Under the pieces are notes generated by a model. The model was given only the letters and a program-made list of their open reading frames with translations. It was not told the origin of the DNA and searched no databases. From Mycolicibacterium sp. CR10 (GTDB lineage Bacteria; Actinomycetota; Actinomycetes; Mycobacteriales; Mycobacteriaceae), in NCBI RefSeq assembly GCF_005222675.1, contig NZ_STGE01000031.1:1-64000 (forward strand): a DNA stretch of 64,000 nt. The letters run 5' to 3'. The translations under genes and the position numbers were made by a program. Of the stretch, positions 24,101 through 32,163 are shown piece by piece (positions within the stretch are counted from its first letter, which is position 1; each line of letters starts with the position of its first letter).

Positions 24101-25714
24101 CGAGGTCACCACCTCTTCGCGAATGGCGTCCAACGGCGGATTGGTCACCTGCGCAAAGAGTTCGACGAAGTAGTCGTACAGCAGCTTCGATCGCTGTGAC
24201 AGGACAGCGGTCGGGGTGTCGGTACCCATTGATCCCAGAGGCTCGGTTCCCGAGGCCGCCATCGGCGTGAGCAGGATGCGAAGGTCCTCCTCGGTGTAAC
24301 CGAACGCGACCTGCCGGCGCACCACCGACTCGTGATTGGGCTGAACTCGGGCGCGGTCAGGAAGCGTCTTGAGGTCGAGCAGACCGGAGTGCAGCCACTC
24401 GCCGTAGGGCTCTGCCGCGGCGAGTTGCTCTTTCACCTCGTCATCGGAGACGATCCGGCCCGCTGCCGTATCGATGAGGAACATCTTGCCCGGCTGCAGC
24501 CGACCCTTGGCCACGATCTCGGCGGACGGCACATCGAGCACGCCGCTCTCGCTGGCCAGGATGATCCTGTCGTCGATCGTGCGCCACCACCGTCCCGGCC
24601 GTAATCCGTTGCGGTCCAGCACGGCTCCGACCAGTGTGCCGTCGGTGAACGTGACACAGGCGGGTCCGTCCCACGGTTCCATCAGCGACGCGTGGAACTG
24701 CCAGAACGCCCGCTCGGCGGGATCCATGGAGGCGTTGTTCTCCCATGCCTCAGGAATCATCATCAATACGGCGTGAGGCAGGGTGCGGCCGCCGAGGTGC
24801 AGGAGCTCCAGAACCTCGTCGAATGAGGCCGAGTCGGACGCCTCCGGCGTACAGATGGGCGAAAGTCTGCCCAGATCACCGGGAATCCGCGCACTGGCGA
24901 GCATCGCTTCACGAGCGTGCATGCGGTTGCGGTTGCCGCGGACGGTGTTGATCTCGCCGTTGTGAGCCACGAAGCGGAACGGGTGGGCCAGCGGCCACGA
25001 CGGGAACGTGTTCGTCGAGAACCGGCTGTGCACGATCGCGATGGCGCTGACGCAGCGTTCGTCGCGCAGGTCCGGAAAGTACTGGGGCAGCTGCATTGTG
25101 GTGAGCATGCCCTTGTAGACCATGGTGCGGCTGGACAGCGACGGGAAGTAGACGCCGGTGCGCTCGGCACGTTTGCGCATCGGGTACACACGACGATCGA
25201 GATCGACCCCGCCGAGCTTGTGTTCGGGTACCGCGACGAACAGCTGCGCCATGTGGGGCATGCACCCCAGCGCGGTGACGCCCACCTCGGCGCCATCCGG
25301 ATCGACGGGCACCTCGCGCCAGCCGAGGACTTCGAGTCCCTCTTCTACCGCGATGGCTTCGACGGATTCACGCGCGTTAGACCTGGCGACGGGATCTTGA
25401 GGCAGGTAACAGATGCCCGCGGCGAAGGTGTTGCAGCCCTCCGCGTCGGGAGCCGGCAGATCGAACTCGACGACCTCACGGAGCAGCTCGACGGGCAGTT
25501 GGATGAGGATTCCCGCACCGTCACCGCTGTTGGGTTCGGCTCCGGCGGCCCCGCGATGTTCGAGGTGCTCCAGCGCGATGAGACCGTCGGAAACGATCGA
25601 ATGCGAACGGCGCCCCTGAATGTCGGTGACCATCGCGACGCCGCAGGAATCTGCCTCGTTGTCGGGGTCGTACAAACCTTGGGGTTCGGGCAATGCCGAG
25701 AACAGCATGGACAT
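21161..25714 (-). CDS. gltB: Glutamate synthase (NADPH) large subunit
   Basis: The 1517-residue enzyme transfers the amide nitrogen of glutamine to 2-oxoglutarate. The N-terminal glutaminase domain has the nucleophile Cys24 in DSCGVAMV, just after a short propeptide-like stretch, and the class II pattern HSRFSTNTFPSWPLAHPFR (19 residues). The central FMN/synthase domain has GEGGEDVDRLYD, KPGEGGQLPGYKV, GYDGGTGAAPLTS and the 3Fe-4S Cys cluster CIMMRVCHLDTCPVG. The C-terminal beta-helix domain (LSGGKVIV, AGMSGGIAFV) follows. GGAGG lies 5 nt before the ATG, right after a hairpin. Confidence 0.96.
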   Translation of the reverse strand: MSMLFSALPEPQGLYDPDNEADSCGVAMVTDIQGRRSHSIVSDGLIALEHLEHRGAAGAEPNSGDGAGILIQLPVELLREVVEFDLPAPDAEGCNTFAAGICYLPQDPVARSNARESVEAIAVEEGLEVLGWREVPVDPDGAEVGVTALGCMPHMAQLFVAVPEHKLGGVDLDRRVYPMRKRAERTGVYFPSLSSRTMVYKGMLTTMQLPQYFPDLRDERCVSAIAIVHSRFSTNTFPSWPLAHPFRFVAHNGEINTVRGNRNRMHAREAMLASARIPGDLGRLSPICTPEASDSASFDEVLELLHLGGRTLPHAVLMMIPEAWENNASMDPAERAFWQFHASLMEPWDGPACVTFTDGTLVGAVLDRNGLRPGRWWRTIDDRIILASESGVLDVPSAEIVAKGRLQPGKMFLIDTAAGRIVSDDEVKEQLAAAEPYGEWLHSGLLDLKTLPDRARVQPNHESVVRRQVAFGYTEEDLRILLTPMAASGTEPLGSMGTDTPTAVLSQRSKLLYDYFVELFAQVTNPPLDAIREEVVTSMSRVMGPEHNLLEPTAASCRQIKLGWPVLDNDDLNKIVHINDDGEQPGLRTAVLRALYDVERGGDGLADALEDLRLRACEAIAKGARTLVISDRDSDHTKAPIPSLLAVSAVHHHLVRTKERTTVALVVETGDAREVHHVAMLIGFGAAAVNPYLAFESIEDLIREGELTGIEAATAVRNYLKALGKGVMKVMSKMGISTVASYTAAQAFEAVGINKDVIDEYFSGTPTQLGGIGLDVIAEEVKLRHRRAYPENPTERVHRRLEVGGEYAFRREGELHLFTPEVVFLLQHATRTGRYEVFQNYSDEVNRLAREGGALRGLFGFRKDLRPAVPLEEVESVDSIVTRFNTGAMSYGSISAEAHETMAIAMNKIGGRSNSGEGGEDVDRLYDPKRRSAVKQVASGRFGVTSDYLVNASDIQIKMAQGAKPGEGGQLPGYKVYPNIAKTRHSTPGVGLISPPPHHDIYSIEDLAQLIHDLKNANSDARIHVKLVSSVGVGTVAAGVSKAHADVVLISGYDGGTGAAPLTSLKHAGAPWEIGLADTQQTLVLNGLRDRITVQCDGGMRTARDVIVAALLGAEEYGFATAPLVVAGCIMMRVCHLDTCPVGVATQNPELRARFNGKPEFVENFFQFIAEDIRKYLAELGFRSLDEAVGHAEVLDTDMGVAHWKSKGLDLTPIFAVPTDAHGVELTQRRRVRDQDHGLDQALDQTLIQLAEGALEDAHPVRLEIPVRNVNRTVGTLLGSEVTRRYGAQGLPDDSIHVTLTGSAGQSIGAFLPPGITLELVGDANDYVGKGLSGGKVIVKPQEDVLFLPEDNVIAGNTLLYGATAGEVYLRGKAGERFAARNSGALAVVEGVGDHACEYMTGGRVVVLGKVGRNMAAGMSGGIAFVLGLDPKRVNGDMVELQRLEPEDLVWLRDVIAQHAHYTGSTVATSVLSDWPRRSAQFTKVMPRDYQRVLQATRMAKAEGRDVDAAIMEASRG

Positions 25715-25722
25715 GGGCCTCC

Positions 25723-25752
25723 GCAGTCCTGAAATTCCTGGTCAGGGACTGC
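25723..25752 (-). promoter_or_regulatory. Hairpin abutting the gltB ribosome binding site
   Basis: On the minus strand GCAGTCCCTGA pairs with TCAGGACTGC (one bulged base) around a 9-nt loop. The GGAGG of gltB begins immediately after the stem, 9 nt before the ATG. The structure could affect ribosome access, or as DNA could be an operator. Confidence 0.5.
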
Positions 25753-25791
25753 ACCGGCCCGTCGGGCGAGTGTATCAGCGCGGCCGGTTGG

Positions 25792-26193
25792 CTACCCGTC
25801 GAGAACGGTCGGGACCAGCGGGAACCCGGGGAGGTTTCGTACGACGGTCCACGTCACGGCGGCGGCGATGATCACGACGAACGCAGGCGTGTTCAGCGTC
25901 GGCCGTCCGCGGCTGCGACGCACCAGAACCCACGCCAGCAGCATCGGCAGGCCGATGAGCAGGAACGCATTGTCGACGAACGCCGCAGCGAGATCGCCGT
26001 GGAGAAGGTCGTGGGTCATGCGGAGCCCACCGCATGCCGGACAATTCCACCCCGTCAGGGCCTTGAACGGACAGGGCAGGAAGACAAAGTCCGGGCTGTG
26101 CGGATTTCCGATTCCGACGTAGGCGAGGCCGCCAAGCAGGACCGCACCCGTTCCTACCGCGCCGAGCAGCCTCGTACTCGGTCTATGTTCCAT
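25792..26193 (-). CDS. DUF2752 membrane protein
   Basis: The 133 residues carry the family signature CPFKALTGWNCPACGGLRMT followed by HDLLHGDLAAAFVDNAF, with three hydrophobic segments (around 10-30, 75-95 and 105-125). The conserved CPxCGGxR motif suggests a metal or redox site near the membrane, but the role is unknown. It lies upstream of gltB on the same strand and overlaps the end of the TM2 gene by about 11 nt. It matches the place of Rv1616. Confidence 0.8.
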   Translation of the reverse strand: MEHRPSTRLLGAVGTGAVLLGGLAYVGIGNPHSPDFVFLPCPFKALTGWNCPACGGLRMTHDLLHGDLAAAFVDNAFLLIGLPMLLAWVLVRRSRGRPTLNTPAFVVIIAAAVTWTVVRNLPGFPLVPTVLDG

Positions 26194-26605
26194 CGCGCAG
26201 CGGACGCCCCTCCGGATCCTGCACCTTGTCGGTGAGAATCAGGACGGCGTCGATGATCCCCCAGATGACGGCACCGATACCGCAGGTGATCAGTCCGACC
26301 ACGAGCTGGGCGACACCCAGGCCCGTGTATCCGAGGTAGATGCGCCCGATCCCGACGAGGCCGAGCAGTCCCAGCAGCTGAAGAAGGCCCGCGACCACCT
26401 TGGACTTCTCCGAGAAGGGTTCACCGGTCATCGGATGGCGGCCGTACGGCGCCGACGGATCCATGTACGCGGGCGGATATTGACCCACAGGCGGCGGATA
26501 TTGCCCGGGCTGCGGGTACTGCCCCGGGGGCGGGTAACCCGGCTGCTGCGGTGGAGGGGGATACGAATTTCCACCGTCATTGCCACTGAACGGGGGCTCG
26601 GTCAT
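26183..26605 (-). CDS. TM2-domain membrane protein with Pro/Tyr-rich N-terminus
   Basis: In this 140-residue protein the first 60 residues are PGQYPQPGQYPPPV-type repeats. Then come two membrane helices of a TM2 domain: VVAGLLQLLGLLGLVGIGRIY, with the G-x-x-R-x-Y-LG turn IGRIYLGYTGLGVAQL, and GLITCGIGAVIWGIIDAVLIL. It overlaps DUF2752 and is probably co-expressed with it. Function unknown; matches the place of Rv1615. Confidence 0.8.
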   Translation of the reverse strand: MTEPPFSGNDGGNSYPPPPQQPGYPPPGQYPQPGQYPPPVGQYPPAYMDPSAPYGRHPMTGEPFSEKSKVVAGLLQLLGLLGLVGIGRIYLGYTGLGVAQLVVGLITCGIGAVIWGIIDAVLILTDKVQDPEGRPLRDGT

Positions 26606-26633
26606 GCCCCCAGCATGCCAGACTCAGCACCCC

Positions 26634-28415
26634 TCAGAAGGGAGGCGGTTCGTCGGGATCGGAGTTGCTTTGTGGTGGGGGTTGCCAGTCGGGTGGGAGT
26701 TCTTCGGGTTCGAGGGGGTCGTTGACCCAGCGGCAGAAGGGGCTGGTGCTGGGTTTGTCGGCCGTGCTGTAGCCGTGGAACAGGACCCGGGTGCGGCGGA
26801 AACGGTTCCGGAATTGGCGGCCGTAGATCTCGTCGGCGGCCGCCCGGTTGCGGTGGCGGTGGTAGTCGTTGTGCGGTCGTTGCTCACGCAGCCGTTGACG
26901 TGCCTCGGCGATGCGTTCGCGGTCCTTGGCCGAACGCGGCGGTTTGGGGCGTAGTTCGGGGAACAACTCGGCACCACCGGGCGTCGTGCAATACACGTGC
27001 CCGGTCGGCGAGGTCCATTCAATAGTGCCGTCGGCGAACTGCCGGTCGCACCAACCCCCCGGCCCGCAGTGAAAAGTTTTGAGGCGGTGATGTTCTCGGC
27101 AATAGCAAGCCATGTTCCACGGAACGGTCTTGCCGCCGGCGGCGGGATTGGCGTGGTTGAACGGTTCGGTGTGGTCAATGTCGCAGTGCTCGGCGGGCAC
27201 CGTGCACCCGGGGAAGCGACACGTCAGATCGCGGCAGCGGATCCAGCGGTCTAGCGCGGTAGTAGGCCGGTAGCTCAGCGCCTGGCTGTCGCTGATCTCG
27301 GGTTGGGCGAGAATGCGGCGAGTCGCGTCACGGGCCAGTTCGCGGACCATCTCGGCGTCGATGACCCCCCAGCCGAGCAAGTACCCGGGTTGGTCGCTGT
27401 GCCCGGCCAGGGTGGCCGCGGTGGCGATCACATTGATCACCGGCTTGGCGCGCGGCACCGGAGGCGATGCCGGCGGAGACGGCGCGTGCTGGTCGTCGCG
27501 GGTGGGCGGCAGTGCCGGCGCGGGCTGATCGTCCGGAGGGGCGGTTCCGGCGGGCTGATCGCCTGCTGCGGCGGGAGGCGAAGGCTGGTCCTCGGTCCGA
27601 TCGTCCGCTTTGGTGGCTGCGGCGGGCGCAGCGTCCGCAGCCGCCCGATCCTCGCCTAGGACCTGTCCGTCAGACTCACCGACACGGGTAGGACAACGCG
27701 GATTGGTGCACTCACACGCCAGGGCCCGCCCCTCCAACGCCGGTTCGACAGCATCAGCGCGGCGCTGGGTGAAGGTGCGCGGATCGTCGCGGCACACCGA
27801 CCTCGCCAGCTGCGAGAGCCGCACATTGAACGCCGCACCGGCGCGAGCGGGCAGGCTGCCCCGCACCCGGGCCGTTCCGTCAGGCCCGGCGGTCACCGTC
27901 ATGAAACGCTCGTCGAAGGCCCGCACCCGACGTTTTTTGGCGGCCTCGGGATCCACGGTCTGGATCAAGAAGTCGACGGCGTTGATGATCCGCTGCCGCG
28001 AGTAACAACACCACCCGTCGACCTGCTCGGCCAGCCGGGCGTCGAGCTCGGCGAACCTGTCCTCATCGACGAACTCGGTACGCGCAATGATGATGTCGAC
28101 AGTGCGCCAATCCACCTTCCCGCCCGCCAACAGCGCCGCCACCGCCGGCAACCGACAATCGAGGGTTTCAGCGGCATACACCAACTCACGGGAACCGGCG
28201 CGGGTCAAGTTCATCGCCGCCGACACCTCAGCGGTAGTGCGGGCGAACCCGGTGATGACCGACGACATATCCGCGTCGCGGGCCATCTCCTCCTCAACAC
28301 GCTGGCCCAACAACTCCGCGATCGCGTCCAGATTGCGCGCCATCTGCATCGCCTCCCGGCGGTGGGCATCCCCAACCACCTCCACCAACTCCCTCGGAGA
28401 CCGCGGCTCGAACAT
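26634..28415 (-). CDS. 13E12 repeat family protein (DUF222 plus HNH endonuclease)
   Basis: The product has 593 residues; the ATG at 28415 is preferred to a TTG ten codons upstream. The N-terminal DUF222 domain spans about 1-280 (VDWRTVDIIIARTEFVDEDR, 20 residues, is within it). A Pro/Ala/Asp-rich linker follows, then the HNH domain: LTCRFPGCTVPAEHCDIDHT, NHANPAAGG and the zinc-pair region MACYCREHHRLK. REP13E12 genes are mobile repeats in mycobacteria and in M. tuberculosis host the phiRv1 prophage. Their function is not settled. It interrupts the gltB-to-lgt synteny. Confidence 0.85.
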   Translation of the reverse strand: MFEPRSPRELVEVVGDAHRREAMQMARNLDAIAELLGQRVEEEMARDADMSSVITGFARTTAEVSAAMNLTRAGSRELVYAAETLDCRLPAVAALLAGGKVDWRTVDIIIARTEFVDEDRFAELDARLAEQVDGWCCYSRQRIINAVDFLIQTVDPEAAKKRRVRAFDERFMTVTAGPDGTARVRGSLPARAGAAFNVRLSQLARSVCRDDPRTFTQRRADAVEPALEGRALACECTNPRCPTRVGESDGQVLGEDRAAADAAPAAATKADDRTEDQPSPPAAAGDQPAGTAPPDDQPAPALPPTRDDQHAPSPPASPPVPRAKPVINVIATAATLAGHSDQPGYLLGWGVIDAEMVRELARDATRRILAQPEISDSQALSYRPTTALDRWIRCRDLTCRFPGCTVPAEHCDIDHTEPFNHANPAAGGKTVPWNMACYCREHHRLKTFHCGPGGWCDRQFADGTIEWTSPTGHVYCTTPGGAELFPELRPKPPRSAKDRERIAEARQRLREQRPHNDYHRHRNRAAADEIYGRQFRNRFRRTRVLFHGYSTADKPSTSPFCRWVNDPLEPEELPPDWQPPPQSNSDPDEPPPF

Positions 28416-28504
28416 GTGTTCGATGTTACTCAGGAGGGCCGACAAATCGAGAAGACCTCGGGCAGCCGCTCAGGATCTGTCGATTGCGAGTTAGAAAGTG
28501 CTGG

Positions 28505-31348
28505 TCAGCGGTTCCGGCGGCGGCGCAGCCACTGGCGGACCCGGCCACTGGCTTCGGAAATACCTCCGCGATAGGACGATTCGTCGCCAGTAGATGAATC
28601 GCTAGCAGTGTTTGGAGCAGATTCCTCGATCGCTTCAGACTCCGCAAGGGCCTCGGCTACGGAGGCACCCTCAGCGGCGACCAGCTGGGCATCCGGTTCG
28701 TCAATGAGTTCGGATTCGGGCTCGTCGGAGTCACTGCCCTCGTCAGCCTCATCGACGTCAGTCTCAGCGTCGTCCGACGACTGCGCACCCTCTGCCTCAA
28801 CCTCTGCCTCAACCTCGGCTTCAAGAGCCTCCGCCGCCGATGCACCCTCAGCGGCGAACAGCTCGTCATCCGGGTCGACCTCGGGTTCAGCTTCGCCAGC
28901 CGGCTCGTCGGCTTCGTCAGTCGCGGCATCAGCATCGGCATCTGCCGCCGAGTCGTCGGACTCCTCAGCTGCGACCTCAGCGGCCAAAGCGTCGGCGTCA
29001 GCCTCACTCTCGACCGCACCCTGGTGCGCCTCTGGGGCGACCTCGACGGTTGCGGCTACCTCATCACCATCGACCGACCCCAGACCAGCCTCGGTCGCGG
29101 GCTCGTCAGCGGACTCATCGACCTCGGCCGCCGACTCGTCGGACTCCTCAGCTGCGACCTCAGCCGCCAGAGCGTCGGCGTCAGCTTCACCCTCAATGAC
29201 AACTTCGTGGGCTTCAGGGGCATCCTCAACGGCTTCGGCTACCTCACCACCGTCGACCGACCCCACACCCGCCTCGGGCTCGGACTTATCGATGGACTCA
29301 TCAAACTCGCCAGACTCCTCGGAGCCGTCCGCGTCGGCCACCTCAGCCTCGACCTCGCCAGCCAGAGCTTCGGCCTCAGCTCCACCCTCGACCGCAACCT
29401 CGTGGGCTTCAGACGCATCGTCGACGGCTGCGGCTATCCCATCACCCTCAACTGCACCAAGACCAGCGGCTTCGGTGCCGGCGTCTGCCTCGCCAGACTC
29501 CTCGGCCTCGACCGGAGCAGCCAGAGCTTCGGCCTCAGCTACGCCCTCAATCGCGTCGGCAACTTCATCACCGTCGACCGACTCCACACCAGCCTCAGGC
29601 TCGTCAGCGGACTCAACGACCTCGGCCGCCGAATCCTCAGCTGCGACCTCGCCAGCCAGAGCGCCGGCGTCAGCCTCACCCTCGACGGCGACTTCGTGGG
29701 CTTCAGGGGCATCCTCAACGGCCGCGGCTACCTCTTCACCGTCAACCGATCCCAGACCAGCCTCGGCTTCGGACTCGTCGGCGTCTGCCACCGAGTCATC
29801 GGACTCCTCAGCTGCGACCTCAGCTGCCAGAGCGTCGGCGTCAGCCTCCCCCTCAACGACAACCTCGTGCGCCTCAGGGGCATCCTCGACGGCTGCGGCT
29901 ACCTCATCACCATCGACCGATCCCAGACCAGCCTCGGCTTCGGACTCGTCGGTGGACTCGTCGGCGTCTGCCACCGACTCGTCGGAGCCGTCCTCGTCGT
30001 CTTCCTCAGCCGCGGTATCAGTATCGTCAGCTGCCACCGGCTCGTCGGACTCGCCGGACTCCCCAGCCCGAGTTTCGGCGTCCGCATCGCTATCGGACCC
30101 GTCCGTAACCTCCTCGGCCTCGACTTCCGCAGCCAGAGCCTCAGCGTCGGCCTCTCCGTCGACCACAGCGTCGTGGACGGCCGACGCACCCTCGGCAACC
30201 TCAGCCACTTCGTCGCCCTCGACCGAACCCAGGCCTCCAGCCTCAGTCTCCGAATCCGCTTCAGCCACCTCTCCGGGTTCGACCTCGTCGTCACCGGGTT
30301 CGGACTCCTCGATATCCGCAGACAGCGCTTCTGCCTCAGCTTCCAAGTCTGCGGACTCGACGACTGACTTCTCGTCGTCCTCGCTCGCAACCGTGGCAGC
30401 GGCGACGACACCGGTCGTCGACGAACCGACAGCCAGCCCTTGGACGAAGTCTTCGACATCACCGACTTCTTCGGGTTCAGCCTCTTGCTTGCCCTTCAAC
30501 GTCGCCGGATCCTCGCGGCCCTTAGGCGCCGCCATGATGTAGACAACCGCGCCGATGAAAACGAACGTCGATGTGAAGGTATTGACCCGGATGCCGGCCA
30601 GCAGTGTCGCGGCGTCGCTGCGCATCAACTCGATCCAGAAACGCCCCAGACAGTACCCCGCGACGTACATCGCGAACAGCCGGCCGTGCCCGATCTTGAA
30701 CCTGCGATCGACGAGTATCAGCACCGCGAAAATCAGCAGGTTCCACAACAATTCGTACAAGAACGTGGGGTGGACGACCTCGATCAGCCGGCCGGTCGAC
30801 ACCCCGTTGAGCGAATCGAGCACACCGTCGGCATTGCGGCGTTCGTAGATCTGCAAACCCCAAGGCAGATCGGTCGGCCGACCGTAGAGCTCCTGGTTGA
30901 AGTAGTTACCGAGCCGCCCAATCGCCTGGGCCAAAATGATTCCCGGCGCGATCGCGTCGCCGAACGCCGGCAACGGAATCCCGTGGCGCCGGCAGGCAAT
31001 CCACGCGCCGACGCCTCCGAGCGCGACGGCCCCCCAGATGCCCAGGCCGCCGTCCCAAATCCGAAATGCAGCAGCAAGACCCGCTCCGTCATCACCGAAG
31101 TAGGTTCGCCAGTCGGTGATCACGTGGTAGAGACGGCCACCGATCAGGCCGAACGGCACGGCCCACAGCGCGACGTCGTAGATGACGCCGGGTTCGCCTC
31201 CCCTGGCCACCCATCGCCGGTCGCCCAGCACCAGCGCGGCGATGATCCCGACGATGATGAACAGCGCATAAGCGCGCAGCGGCACACCGAAGAAATGCCA
31301 GACACCCTGAGAAGGACTCGGGATGTACGCCAGCAGGGTTGTTGTCAC
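28505..31348 (-). CDS. lgt: Prolipoprotein diacylglyceryl transferase with giant acidic repeat extension
   Basis: Lgt moves diacylglycerol from phosphatidylglycerol to the lipobox cysteine of prolipoproteins in the membrane. Residues 1-275 are the enzyme: seven membrane helices, GGRLYHVITDW with His75, and the signature GRLGNYFNQELYGRPTDLPW (144-163). Residues about 276-930 are an Ala/Glu/Asp-rich cytoplasmic-type extension with seven imperfect repeats, ending in a basic RQWLRRRRNR. M. tuberculosis Lgt also has an acidic tail but is about half this length (468 residues, from memory). GTG start, GTGA overlap with the trpA stop. Confidence 0.93.
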   Translation of the reverse strand: MTTTLLAYIPSPSQGVWHFFGVPLRAYALFIIVGIIAALVLGDRRWVARGGEPGVIYDVALWAVPFGLIGGRLYHVITDWRTYFGDDGAGLAAAFRIWDGGLGIWGAVALGGVGAWIACRRHGIPLPAFGDAIAPGIILAQAIGRLGNYFNQELYGRPTDLPWGLQIYERRNADGVLDSLNGVSTGRLIEVVHPTFLYELLWNLLIFAVLILVDRRFKIGHGRLFAMYVAGYCLGRFWIELMRSDAATLLAGIRVNTFTSTFVFIGAVVYIMAAPKGREDPATLKGKQEAEPEEVGDVEDFVQGLAVGSSTTGVVAAATVASEDDEKSVVESADLEAEAEALSADIEESEPGDDEVEPGEVAEADSETEAGGLGSVEGDEVAEVAEGASAVHDAVVDGEADAEALAAEVEAEEVTDGSDSDADAETRAGESGESDEPVAADDTDTAAEEDDEDGSDESVADADESTDESEAEAGLGSVDGDEVAAAVEDAPEAHEVVVEGEADADALAAEVAAEESDDSVADADESEAEAGLGSVDGEEVAAAVEDAPEAHEVAVEGEADAGALAGEVAAEDSAAEVVESADEPEAGVESVDGDEVADAIEGVAEAEALAAPVEAEESGEADAGTEAAGLGAVEGDGIAAAVDDASEAHEVAVEGGAEAEALAGEVEAEVADADGSEESGEFDESIDKSEPEAGVGSVDGGEVAEAVEDAPEAHEVVIEGEADADALAAEVAAEESDESAAEVDESADEPATEAGLGSVDGDEVAATVEVAPEAHQGAVESEADADALAAEVAAEESDDSAADADADAATDEADEPAGEAEPEVDPDDELFAAEGASAAEALEAEVEAEVEAEGAQSSDDAETDVDEADEGSDSDEPESELIDEPDAQLVAAEGASVAEALAESEAIEESAPNTASDSSTGDESSYRGGISEASGRVRQWLRRRRNR
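28949..30232 (-). repeat. Seven-unit acidic repeat in the lgt 3' region
   Basis: Units begin with G(L/V)GSV(D/E)GDEV-like sequence at Lgt residues 373, 474, 531, 587, 629, 694 and 755. Most continue EDAPEAHEV...VEGEADADALAAEVAAEE-like (each quoted part under 20). Spacing varies from 42 to 101 residues. The DNA is repetitive enough to allow slippage or recombination. Confidence 0.8.
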
Positions 31349-32163
31349 GCAGTGATCCTCTGCCGCACTCCGCCAGCGAGTTCCTCGGTCAAGGACCGCA
31401 GTGCGGGTATGCCGTCCTTGAGCGCGGACACCAGCGCCGAGCCGACGATCACGCCGTCGGCGTAGGCGCCGATCTCGGCTGCCTGTTCGCGAGACCGTAC
31501 CCCGAGCCCGACGCCGACCGGGATGTCCGAGATCGCCTTGACTCGGGTGACGAGCTCAGGTGCGGCGTTGGAGACGGCATCGCGGGCGCCGGTGACCCCC
31601 ATCGTCGACGCCGCGTAGACGAAACCCCGTGACGCGTGGACGGTCTCGGCCAATCGCTCCGGCGTCGATGACGGTGCCACCAGGAAGATTCTGTCCAGGT
31701 CGTGCGCCTCCGAGGCCGCAAACCAGTCGTTCGCCTCGTCCGGGATCAGATCCGGCGTGATCATCCCCAGCCCGCCGGCTGACGCGAGGTCGCGCGCGAA
31801 GGTGTCAACACCCTTGCGCAACACCAGGTTCCAGTAGGTCATCACCACTGCGCGGCCACCCGCATTGCTGATCGCCTCGACCGCAGTGAGCGTGTCTCGC
31901 ACTCGGACACCGCCGGCCAGTGCCGCCTCGGTGGCCGCGGCGATGGTGGGTCCGTCCATCCCGGGATCGGAGTACGCGATACCGACCTCGACCAGATCGC
32001 AACCCGACTCGACGAGCGCGGTCATCGCCGCGATCGAGGTCTGCACATCGGGAAAACCCGTGGGTAAGTACCCGATCAGCGCGGACCGGTTCTCGCCGCG
32101 GCAGGTGTCGAACATGCTCGCCAGCCGGCTCAACCCGCACCGTCCTCGAGTAGACCGAACCAC
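31345..32163 (-). CDS. trpA: Tryptophan synthase alpha chain
   Basis: TrpA cleaves indole-3-glycerol phosphate to indole and glyceraldehyde 3-phosphate. The TIM barrel shows catalytic Glu in LVEVGIAYSDPGMDGP and Asp in the same SDPG motif, plus phosphate-binding GVGLGVRSREQ and GVIVGSALV. Two usual Pro are changed: GIAYSDP (usually G-x-PYSDP) and YWNLVLR (usually YWNPVLR). The start is uncertain: GTG at 32163, TTG at 32133 overlapping the trpB stop, or ATG 16 codons in. It is coupled to lgt downstream. Confidence 0.93.
   Translation of the reverse strand: MVRSTRGRCGLSRLASMFDTCRGENRSALIGYLPTGFPDVQTSIAAMTALVESGCDLVEVGIAYSDPGMDGPTIAAATEAALAGGVRVRDTLTAVEAISNAGGRAVVMTYWNLVLRKGVDTFARDLASAGGLGMITPDLIPDEANDWFAASEAHDLDRIFLVAPSSTPERLAETVHASRGFVYAASTMGVTGARDAVSNAAPELVTRVKAISDIPVGVGLGVRSREQAAEIGAYADGVIVGSALVSALKDGIPALRSLTEELAGGVRQRITA

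Noticed and set aside
28949..30232. Regularly repeated DNA that could be taken for a CRISPR-like array
   Set aside because: The repeats are translated in frame as acidic protein, are imperfect, and have spacings of 42-101 codons; there are no short constant repeats or cas genes.
28608..30542. Long Ser/Ala-rich plus-strand frames (644 and 447 codons) opposite lgt
   Set aside because: They arise from the repetitive acidic codons of the Lgt extension read backwards; there is no start signal or family similarity.
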